This document shows positions 10,358 to 21,600 of a DNA stretch of 64,000 nucleotides, piece by piece. Numbering within the stretch: the stretch's first letter is position 1; each line of letters opens with the position of its first letter. This DNA comes from Parietaria judaica (lineage: Eukaryota > Streptophyta > Magnoliopsida > Rosales > Urticaceae). Location: assembly GCA_954871525.1 (NCBI GenBank), contig OX940863.1:25370001-25434000 (forward strand), read 5' to 3'. The notes under the pieces were generated by a model. That model searched no databases. It was not told where the DNA came from and saw only the letters and a program-made list of their open reading frames with translations. Both the position numbers and the translations under genes were made by a program.

Positions 10358-13300
10358 CTAGTTATAGTCCCCGGGTTTCTTTTCAAGGTACCTGTAGTAA
10401 CAAAACCTCGTTTAGAATTCGAATTTACGTGCCTCTGCAAGAAAAAAGCTAATCTTAAAGGCAGTAAATGTCTTCACTAATTAGATGAGGGGCATTTTAT
10501 CAAATACATACGAAAATACGAGGTCGAATACGCAAGTCGGAATCGCAGAAAAGCCATAAACGTGGGTATTTGTGCTGACGCAAAATGATGATAAGAAATC
10601 AATAAACCAAGTAAATATTCCATGGGGTAATTTGGTCATTGACTACTTACTTTTCGGTGAGTACCCCGGCAAGAAACCACGCTTTGCAGATTTCTTGAAG
10701 ATTCGGCTCGAGACCGGCAAGTTGGCGTATCTGCTCCTGTTGACGATCATTCCTGTTCTTTCTCCCAGCTGCACATATTCATACTTAAATGTAAAAATAA
10801 AATAAAATACCGATAAATGCACATTTCTGAACAAATGTTTTAGTAGGATAACAAAACTATATCATCGAAAAATGCGAAGAAACAAAGAAAATAAAGAAGC
10901 AGCAGCAAAGTAAAAATCCAAAATAACTCCTCAAACCTTTAAATTCACGTTCGGGGTTGCGCTACTGACTCATTTTTTAATGATAACTATTTTTCTTAAC
11001 AGAATTTCTAATTAGAAAACAGAATATACGAAATGTCCAAAAAGAAAATTAAAAATTGATGATCATTTTCAGGTAATCCCATAGACACATTAGACAAAAT
11101 CAAGGTTCTCCGAAACACTATACTTTCATCAGAGACAAACAAAATCGACAATGACTGACACGTTTAAGTGACATGTGAACAAAAAATAAAGTTCAGAGGT
11201 GTTTATGCAAACCTTCATTGTCATTAGAGATCTCGGTTATCCTCCGGCTTAAGGATGACATTGCCGTTTCAAAAGCTTCCATTGCGGTCCCAATTGGGTC
11301 TTTATGGCTTCCCGGATCGGTATAATGCAAAGGAATCGGATGTTGAGAAGACTCGGGTCTGTTACGAGTTTCAGGAGCAGCAGTATTTGAAGGAAGTTGA
11401 TGTTGGGAAGACTCAAGCCTGTTACGACTTTCAGGAGCGGCAGTATAGCCTAGCGCTTCATTTCGCTGATTCGCGTCGTACTGCTGAGTATGATACAACA
11501 CTGGAGATTCCAACGCAACTTCGACAAGGTACCTGTATAACAAAATCTCGTTTAGAATTCGTATTTACGCGCCTATGTAAGAAAAGGCAGTAAATGTTTA
11601 CACTAATCGTAAAATGTATACCCTCTCAGATGAGGGGGTTTTCATATGAACACAGACCAAAATACGAGGTCGAATACACAAGTTGGAATCGCAGAAAACC
11701 CGTTAAACGTGGGCATTTATGCTAATTAAAAGTGTCAATCCGAAATATATGAGCCAAGTAAAAAATCCGTGGGGAAATTTTGTCATTAAGTACTTACTTT
11801 CCGGTGAGTTCCCCGGCAAGATACCACACATTGTAAATTTCTTGAAGATGAGGTTCAAGATCAGCAAGTTCGCGTAGTCTTTTCTCCTGTTGACGATCAT
11901 GCTGTCTCTTTCTCTCAGCTGCACAAAAAACCGATGAACCCACATTCATGAGCAAATGTTTAGTTAAATAACAAAACTATATCACCGAAAACGTGAATAA
12001 AGGAAGAAAAAAAGAAGCAGCAGCAAAGTCAAAATCCAAAATGACTCCTCAAACCTCTAAATTCACGTGCTTTGGATAAACAATATTCATATTCGGGGAG
12101 TATTTGAGCTAATTTTATAAACAGAATTTCTAATATTGGAAAACAGAATATACATAGATAGATGTACAGAAATGCCAAATTTTGTTTTTGAAGATTTGTT
12201 TTAGGTAATATCGTGACACAATGGAAAAAATCAATGTTCCCCGAAATGCAATTCTTTAATCAGAGACAACAACGACTAACATGTTTAAGTGACATGTGAA
12301 CAAAAAATCAAGTTCAGGGGTACTTATGCAAACCTTCATTGTCGTTAGAGATGTTGGATACATTCCAGCGCAAGGACTCCATTGCCGATCCAAAAGCACA
12401 TATTGTGGTCCTAACTACAATCTCAACTAAGGCAGCATGGGTTCCCGGATAGGCATAGTCTATGCAAGGCTCGGGAAGTTGATGTTGGAAAGATGATACG
12501 CGCCCCGAATATTGATAAACTCGATAAACTTGCTGGGACGTATAAGAAGACTCAGGGGTGTTATGACTTTCAGTATAGCCTAGCGCTTTGTTTCGCTGAT
12601 TCACGTCATATATCTGAGTCTGATAAGGCGCTGGATGTTCCCATAAAACCCCGTCACGTGGGCAAAGCTTACTAAGAATCACATTTTGCTCGTCCTTCAG
12701 CTTATGGTATTCGCTCAGTAGCTTATAGTAAGCACACGTCCAGGGAGGAGGATTGGAACTTTCATCGTGTACTATGACCGGACGAGGAAAAGAAGGGGTT
12801 GGAATTTCTGCTCTGTCCACATTAACTGGAACATTGTCTTCCACGCCAACATTTTCCGGCCTTCACAAGCATGAAAAACAATATCAAACATTAGTAAGTG
12901 AATGACAGTAGTTCAGCGATATTCGGTAAACGACTCTCGAAAAACGGATGATAAGAAAGAAGATTTTGACTTAGATGACAGCAAGAAAAGTACCCGGAGT
13001 TACTTATTATTCTCCTAATTTCTGCTCCGACCGTAGCGGTAGCAGAAATAAGAGAAGCTCTAGCTCTTCTGCCCCCGGCCTCAGCAATCTCTAGTCTTCA
13101 CAAGCATTGAGAAGAACAACTAGTTTAGCTTCAAGATCTTTGGTAAACGTATCTCGACAAGGGAAACCGAAAAAACAGATGATAAAAAGAAAACCATTTA
13201 TACAGTAAGAAAACCGAAAAACAGATGATAAACCGACAACGGAAACTAAATACAACCATGAATCTTAATTAGCTGCTCAATCAATTGAAAGAAAAAAAAA

Positions 13301-13785
13301 AAAACAGAAAGAAACGTACTGATGAAGCAAGTACTCTTCGAGCCTCTCAATATCTCCATTTCCATTTGTAGCTCCATACCCAGTCGGTACCTGAAACACA
13401 AGGATATATATACGTATATTACTTGTACTGTTTGTGAGTGAATACAGAAGAAATCAATCTGAATACTCCCAAGAAATCACAAAGAATCCACACAGAAGCG
13501 ATGATTACTAGTTTTCAGTGAACAATTGAACCGAACAAACCAAATTGAGCGAGTAAGAAGTTGATCAGATTCAAGAATGGCGGACATGCAAGAACGAGCT
13601 TCATGATTACGAGACAGAATGCATATATGAAGCGGAGAAACCAGAACGAGCGATCTTGGAGAGAAGAGAAGACAAAAACTGAATGCAAATGAGCTTCAAG
13701 AAATGGAGGAAGTTAGAGAGACGAAGAAAGATACCGGTTGATGATGAGTAGAGGCATCAGTGTGGTCGTCGCCATTGTCAGCCAT
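10358..13785 (-). CDS. Orphan protein, 447 aa, with a duplicated exon pair
   Basis: I do not recognise the family. Eight exons join in phase: 13785-13735, 13390-13320, 13095-12994, 12860-12334, 11918-11798, 11532-11213, 10768-10651, 10391-10358 (1344 nt, all GT-AG). It begins MADNGDDHTDASTHHQP and ends KKPGDYN. Exons 4 and 5 (…DVNQRNKALGYT…ISNDNEG, then AERKRQHDRQQEKRLRELAD, LEPHLQEIYNVWYLAGELTG) recur as exons 6 and 7 (DANQRNEALGYT…ISNDNEG, then AGRKNRNDRQQEQIRQLAGL, EPNLQEICKAWFLAG). Exon 8 opens KYL like exon 6 and stops after 11 codons. The charged, Gln-rich second module looks helical or coiled-coil. No signal peptide or membrane span is seen. Exon 1 could be extended upstream, but the ATG at 13785 is the first with sensible context. 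Confidence 0.72.
10384..12660. repeat. Tandem genomic duplication, period about 1.13 kb
   Basis: Direct repeat: 10384-11200 resembles 11525-12340, including the shared intron/exon junction AAGGTACCTGTA (10385 and 11526), the GAATTCG.ATTTACG.GCCT block, the lysine-rich exon, and the GTTTAAGTGACATGTGAAC intron block (11161 and 12285). It spans introns and exons, so it is a DNA-level duplication. It doubles the exon 4-5 pair of the orphan gene. The copies have diverged by substitutions and small indels, so it is not very recent. Confidence 0.88.
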
Positions 13786-14574
13786 TGATGAAGATCTCGC
13801 TTTCTTCTTCGCTCTGAGAGAGAAATGAGAAGAAGAGTTGGTTGGTTGGTTTTGTGAAGAATGAATTTCCCACCGCCTTTTTATACAGTCCTGCTTCAGC
13901 TTCATCAACTGTATTTCAGTTAAGCAAGTATCGGAATTTAGCTTTTTTACCCAACCGGACCCTCTATTTTCAGTTTCATGTCAAAATACACCCTTTGTTA
14001 TTGAAAAGTAGTCAAATGTATCATCAAAGTCTACTCTAATGTCTGTTTTGTCCTCTCGTCTTTTAAACTTTTACCAATTCAGAAGTGGTCCTTATTTATA
14101 ATTTGTTTCTAATAGGCTCTGTGATAAAAATAAATAACAAAATTATCTATAAAAGTTTTAAATGAAAAAATCTCATATTATACTATATTATATATATTGA
14201 GGGGAAAAAAGCCTCTTCGTAATTTAAATAAATTTGATATTTTTCGTCAAAGCTATGGAGATTATTGGGCTGGGCCTATTTTTATATATCATCCTCTATT
14301 TTAAAAAAAAAAAAATCAATATAATATCAATGGTCAATTTAATAGAAAGTAGTATTGTATTTGTATGGGTACTTATAATTTGATTGTTTTTTAATAGAGG
14401 GTCCATTTATGTAGAAAATTAAAATAGTTTCGTAATTGTAATCACTTTTAGTACTGGAAAAATATGAAATAACAAAATTCACTCAATTATTACTGAACTT
14501 ATATGCTATAATCAATATTAACTTATACTACAAGGCACCAAAACTCATATATTTTTACATATACATACGATCTA
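13786..14574. other. Intergenic: orphan-gene promoter and PG 3' flank
   Basis: AT-rich spacer. The part near 13786-13900 is the 5' flank of the orphan gene; the part nearest 14575 is the 3' flank of the polygalacturonase gene. No other gene seen. Confidence 0.5.
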
Positions 14575-15881
14575 CTAATTAGGGCACGGCGGAGAAACGA
14601 GTCCGGCATGGAAGAGGTGAATATTGTTGCAGAGAGCTCGGGCGGCGTATCCGGTGGCATCTCGCAGGTCGACGCTTTTCATGACAACCCCTTCGCACAT
14701 GCGGCTCTCACTGCAATTGAACGTAACGGCCACCTCCGAGCTGCTCGTGCCTCTGATGTTTTCGTACAATACATTTGCCACTTGAACCGCCGATTTCTGT
14801 TTCATGTAAGCAAAAAAAAGATTAAATACATACACAACATAATTATAATGATTATATCAAATAGGTTTATTTGTGAGGCCCGGAAGATAAGTAAAAGTGA
14901 CCCTATATTTCATCTTTTTTCGGCGTATATTTCGTATGTTATCAAGTGTAAATCTATATATCAAAATTATAGTATGATTTTGTAGATAGGATTTATAATT
15001 TTGAGAGTATTGAAAATTGATATTCGCGTGAAAAATAATAAGTAGATTATATATACCGCCACAATTTACCTTTTAACTTTGGGTTTCTTAGCCTAATAAT
15101 ACTAGTAATAAGTACAGTTATGCATTTGAGACTATAGCTCTCTCACCTCTTGTTTGCAAGGGGTCTTTTGGTCACAATAGTTTTGGTTTATTATGATGGG
15201 ATTGCGAACATCATGCATTTCAATGTCTACGAACTTGATGTTGCTTGCATTTCCCCAACCTCCCTGATTTTCACAAAATTTTACAAATTAATATTTATAC
15301 ATACACATTTCCATTGAGTAGTAAAAAAAATACCAATTTTTATATTGTAATTATAAGTTATGTACCTGCCAAGTCTTGATTCTAACTCCATTTGAACTTC
15401 CCAAAAACTTGGCCCTATTTATTGTCACATCCGACACGTGTGCTTCCGATTTATTCGCTCCCAAACTACCGATACTATAAGAAAAAAACGCTAAATTAAT
15501 GAGATTAATTAAGAAGGAGATTTAGAATTATCGTAATTAATGGCACAAACACTATCTCAATATTCTCATGAGTCTAATTTGTTTATAAATTTTGTTTTGT
15601 AGATTTTTTTTTTAATTTTAATTTGGCTAGAATGTTCTATCAATTGATAGAAACCAAATTATCAACATGATCCAAAGGAAAAAAAAATTATTATTATTAT
15701 TATTAATGAATGTGAAATGAAAATATATATAAGAAATAGAATTTTGTCTACAAACAAGATCACATGGTTACAGTATCTCTATCAATTTTACAATAGAGAT
15801 AAAACATTTTGCACCAAACATAAATTCAGAGACCAAATTAAATGCTTTATAGATTTAAAAAAAAATATAAATATTTGTTCA

Positions 15882-15946
<65 letters not shown>

Positions 15947-18616
15947 AGAGTACCTTATTCCATGTCCGGGTCCACATATTATATCGTTTGCGTGCACACG
16001 CTTAGATCCACTAACAATAGATATACAGTCATCGCCTAAAAACGACATAACATTTGAGCATGAATTAATAATAATCTCCATATAATTTTCCTATTCTTAT
16101 GATACAATTGAAAATCTCAGTGTCAATTTGAGGATCATTTCACAATGTCAAAAAAAAAAAAAAAAAAAACCCTAAATTTAACATAATTTACACAATGTCG
16201 GTCCATTTCGTAGTTTGTGAAGCGACATACACTATTTAGATCGAGTCGATAGGCCCGGTCCCGATTATATGACCTGGCTGTCATTGAATTTTCGCACATC
16301 CTCTGTACCGATTTATATCGATACCTTCGTTGTTATTCTGTGTTTCGATTTATAAGATTTATTACCTGTTCCTATGATACAATTGGAGATGTGAATGTCG
16401 TTTGAATGTGACACGTGTATCCCGTCAGTGTTGGGGCTATTTCCCGGCGCAGTCACCGTGAGATTTTGAGCTTTCACGTACTTGCAAGCGTGGAAAATCA
16501 CTTGCATTTGTTGTGCGTTTCTTATTGTCACATTTCTCACCCTCAAGTTCTCGCATTTGTTGAACATCAAGGCCTGCAATATTATGTATATGTATAATAT
16601 ATATATATAATTATATATATTGTAGAGTTGACTGTTGAGGATATATAGATAAAAATTAGAAGAAAAGAAGATAAAAGAACGATAATGAACCGTTGGAGCT
16701 GGCCTGCAAGGCTGCGAAGAATCAATGAGAGTGAATATGTCAATAATATAATAGAAACATAAATGCCAAAATTAAAATAAAGGTTTATAATAGGAAAAAA
16801 GAGGAATTTCATCCGTGGTATGAGTGCACATTTTTAGAATTTTGACCTAAATTGCTCATAAAAAAATGATAGAATTGAAATTAAAGATGACATAAAAAAA
16901 TTATAGATAGTTGGCTCTCATTGTACGTAGCAGGAGACGTCCGCTTTAGCGTTCGGTTACAACTATCATGTTTGGGCCACTACGCTTACAGTGGCGTCTA
17001 TACAAGGTATAAATGCCGGTTTAGAGTTCGGTTACAACTATCAAGTTTGGGCCACTACGCTCACAGTGGTATCTATACAAGGTATAAATGCGAAAAATTA
17101 TTACTACAAAATAAAGCACGTGGAATACCTAAAATACTCTTACGCTATATGAGATTTTAGGTAAAATTTGCTCAGGGAACTTCCCCAAAAAGAAGTTTAT
17201 CACTCCTTACAAACCCGTACGTAGTTGTTCCAATAAAAACGGGCTTCACAACTCAACACTCTAATTAATGCATAATGGGAAATAGGGATTCCATATTATT
17301 ACTTAATGATCAAATTCACCAATAAATATTTTCTCATTAACTAAATATATATCTATTTTGCACATTTTTTTCCAATTATTTTTAGACTTCGGATCTAGAT
17401 CCACCGGTCCAAAATAATGGAACCAAATTTACAATTTCCAAATTTTGTATTTATTATTTCTATATATTTTTGAGTTTTTGAAAATATTGTTTAGCATAAT
17501 AAAATTTGAGTACATATTAATCTTGAGATGTCGTTTATAGTATATTATTGAGTCATTTATAATTTTCAAATCATCACCTGTGTTTTGTCGACTTTGCAAG
17601 AGTGGTTCCACCAAACTTGTCCATTGCCATCGATGGTCCCACCACCTTCCACAGTCAAACCGTTGACTTGGTCAAACTTAATCCAGTGCCTGTCGGTGTA
17701 ATCCGACCGTTCATCGGACGCTTTTATCGTCCCATAAATCTAAATGTGACCAAATTATGGTTATGCGAATGGTTATATAGTAAAGTACGTGGAATATTAC
17801 GTGTCTCATATATATTAATTATTCTTAGCACTCTAAAATTATAAATATAGCTTAAATGTACCTTGAATGTAACGTTAGATTTACAGGGACCTTCGAATTT
17901 AATGGGCTTAACAAGATAACTTCTCTGAGGTACGACCAAAATTGTACGCACATTTGATGAACAAGCTTCTTCCCAAGCCTTCTTAAATGCCTGAAATTCA
18001 ATAATATGTATCAATATATTATATTATTATATGATCTAACAATAATATATATAAACGACTAAGTACTTGTATATTTTTATCATAGTTATCTGTGTAGAAT
18101 GCTTTTAAGATTTTTATCATACTTACATTTGGCCACCCCAATAATATGAATGATTATATAAATATATATTATACTAATATATTGACATATGTGTATATGT
18201 ATATATATATATATATAGTACCTCTGTGTGATCTACGATGTTCCCTTGAGCCCTAACGTCATCAACTATATGTACGCGTTGTTTAGCTGAAGGCTGAATC
18301 GAAGACTTCGCAGTCACATCACTGACAGCGTTCTGACATAATGGTGTGACAAATCCGACACCGGTCACTTCGACATTGTCGCACAAAGCTTTGGCGTACG
18401 AGCCTCCGTGGCGCAGAATGTCAACGTCCTGAAGCATGATAAGCCGGCATGCGAAGCGCTTGCTGCATTCGAACCTTATGGCAACATCCGAGGCGCTTGT
18501 GCCGGTGATATTACGGTACGACACATTGCTGACTCGCACCGCCGAGTTCTGCTCGTCGTGACATGGAATAATGATCCTGGTCAGTTTTGAGAAGTGTATA
18601 TAGATATAGTTTGCTT

Positions 18617-18647
<31 letters not shown>

Positions 18648-21600
18648 ACTTTTGTGTGCATGGGTTTTTCTGGTCGCAGTAGTTTTGGTCGATGATGATT
18701 GGGTTCTTGACGTCGTGCAGTTCGATGTTTGAGAACTCTATATTGCTTGCGCTTCCTGAACCTCCCTGCACAATAGTATATAATGCATATGTCATTTTGT
18801 CCGAATTTTGTCTCGGTTTTGAAAAATAAATATATAAGATTTTCTTATAACCGTAACTGAGACAACAAATTATCCCGGAATTTCCAGGACGAGAACAAAA
18901 AAAATGTTAAGTTCTCGGTTCCTTTTTTCGGTGTAACCTCTAATAAATAGTTACTTCCGCGTAAATGACAACTATTTCTAATTTATTGGTGTTTCTAATA
19001 GATTTAAAAAAAAAATGGTAGACCATCCTTTGACACTTAAACTTTAATTTGTTACACTTACATTTTACTCCTATTTTTTATGGTATACATTTTTATGTCT
19101 CGAGTTTTGATTTAGTATAAAAATTCAATAAACATGACAACACTATAAATAATTATACAATATATAAATTAAAGGGTAAACTGCGGCTAATGTACCCAAT
19201 GTTTGATCTTCTGCGGATTATGTACCCAATGCTTATTTTCGGCGGCTAATGTACCCAATGTTTGATCCGTTAGATATTTTCGTGTTTTCCGCCACTTGAC
19301 CGTTAGAGAGTTATCCTCCTCTATGTGTACACTTTTCGTATTTTTGACATAACTCACTCATTGTTTGTCCAAATTTTAAGTACAACCTATGGTTGGAAAG
19401 ATAAGAGATAGATCTACAACTTTTGTGTTTTAAGTTTTGTAAAATAAGTTTTAGAAAAATTCGAAATTTTAAATACAACGTAAAACTGGACATTAATTTA
19501 ATACAAAATATTTGTTTCAAGCAAATTTTAATATACTTAATGACTTTTTATGATGAAACGTAAAACTAAAAAGTTGTAGATAAACGTTTTATCTTTCCAA
19601 CGGGTATTTATTTATAAATTTTGGATAAAAAATGAGTGAGTTATGCCAAAAATATGAAAGATTATTTAGCATCACATCTTTCATATTTTTGGCATAACTC
19701 ACTCATTTTTTGTCTAAAATTTATAAATAAACACCCGTTAGAAAGATAAAATATTTATCTACAACTTTTTAGTTTTACGTTTCATCATAAAAAGTCATTA
19801 AGTATATTAAAATTTGCTCGAAACAAATATTTTGCATTAAACTAATGTCTAGTTTTACGTTGTATTTGAAATTTCGTATTTTTCTAAAACTGATTTTACA
19901 TAACTTAAAACATTAAAGTCGTAGATCTATCTCTTATCTTTCCAACCATAGGTCGTGCATAAAATTTGGACAAAATATGAGTGAGTTATGTCAAAAATAC
20001 GAAAAGTGTGCATATAGAGGAGGATAACTCTCTAACGATCAAGTGACGGAAAACACGAAAATATCTAACGGATCAAGCATTGGGTACATTAGCCGCCAAA
20101 AATAAATATTGGGTACATAATCCGCAGAAGATCAAACATTGGATACATTAGCCGCAGTTTACCCTAATTTAAATTTCAAAATTAGGCATACTACATCATA
20201 GCAGTTAAACTAAATTCAAAAGTTACTTATATATGTTATATATGTAATATGTACCTGTAGAATATGGATGAGAATATGGATGAAAATATGGAATTATCAT
20301 TCTCTTAAAAAATATTGTCGTAAGAGTAGTATAATATATATATATATATATATATATCTATATTTAACTTAATATATTACCTGCCAAGTCTTAATTCTAA
20401 GTCCATTAGTAGTTCCTGAAAGCTTGGCTCCATCAACAATTACATCGGAAACATAAGCTTCTGAGTTTCCATTTCCCAAGCTACCAATACTGAGTCAAAT
20501 TCAAAGCAAAAAAAAAAAAAACACTACATGATATCTATAATTAGCCCCGTATATACATATATATTGAATAATTCATAAAATTCCTTATTATTACAATATA
20601 TAATTCCATAAATCAAAATGACTATTTACATGTATTTTATCTTTATCGTTTTTGTATAGTATAATAACCTCATTAAGGGTAGGTTAGTATTTTTCTTCTC
20701 TAGACTAATATACTCGTGTATATATTGATACATTCTTATACATTATAATTTACATATATTATATTATTCTCATTGATTTTAGTCTGAAATTTATTAAGCA
20801 CAAAGGAAGAGAAAGGTAAAGGGGTTTGTTGCCTGATGCCGTGGCCGGGCCCGCACGTGATGCTGGAGGCTCGCACTGCGCTAGACCCGCTGACGATGGA
20901 GATGCAGTCGTCTCCGGTGCCTATGACAGAGTCGGAGATGTTGATGTATCGCGTGTGCGTGACGTGGATTCCGTCGGTGTTGGGGCTGTTCGACGGAGCT
21001 GTGACAGCGAGATGGGAAGCGCCCACACGGTCGCAGTGGTGGAATGCCACGTGCATTTGCTGTGCATCGCGTACTCTCAGGTTCCTCACAACCAAGTCCT
21101 CGCAATTGTGGAATGTCAAGGCCTATTTTGTAAAGGAAATAAATTTAAAATATATATTGAGATTTAAGAATGAGGGATTTAGTATATAAATATTAAATAA
21201 TAGAGAAATTTTGTCGAACAATTTACCGTAGGTGCTTCTCTGCATGGCTGCAAAATCAATAGAAATAGAAAAAGAAAGAAGAAAAAAAGAGGATATATTA
21301 GCCAATTTATATGGTAAGCAACATTGAAGCTAATATTAGTAGATAAAAAAATTGAGTAAGTACTCTTTCAACTTTTTTTTTTTTAATTTAATAGTGCCCT
21401 TTATTTTATTAAAGAAAATAAGATTTATTCTTTGATTTTTTGTGTGTGCAAGTAATTTTGTAAATACGTCAAACAGAAGTTTAATTCCGCTTTGACGAAT
21501 TTACAAAAACATACCTAAACCAAAATACTAGTTCGTTCGGTTTTACGTGGATCTAGATCTACGTGGTAACGGTTCCATATATTTTTTGGACCGTTAGATT

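Larger units (their letters stand above)
14575..18300 (-). other. Polygalacturonase domain 2 of the fused gene
   Basis: C-terminal half, about residues 455-823: VHIVDDVRAQGNIVDHTE, AFKKAWEEACSS, VEGGGTIDGNGQVWW, PCRPAPT, NTDG (about 626), GTGDDC, GPGHGISIGSLG, RIKTWQ, ending GLVSPPCPN. All catalytic motifs are intact. It has no signal peptide or start codon of its own. If it is made at all it must be as part of the fusion, or from an upstream exon I could not find. Confidence 0.88.

Noticed and set aside
10162..10452. 96-codon plus-strand ORF
   Set aside because: It overlaps, on the opposite strand, the terminal exon of the orphan gene, whose eight exons join in phase; the plus-strand frame has no recognised domain.
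11255..11593. 112-codon plus-strand ORF with repeated TRVCYEFQEQQY-like segments
   Set aside because: Antisense to exon 6 of the orphan gene; the repetition comes from the exon itself.
15788..16081. Minus ORF with a CV/YI dipeptide run
   Set aside because: Only the GDDC…GHG part is a real exon (16035-15954); the rest is the CA/TA microsatellite in an intron.
20826..21189. Long plus-strand ORFs over a GC-rich block
   Set aside because: Shadow of the polygalacturonase exon at 21122-20833 on the other strand.
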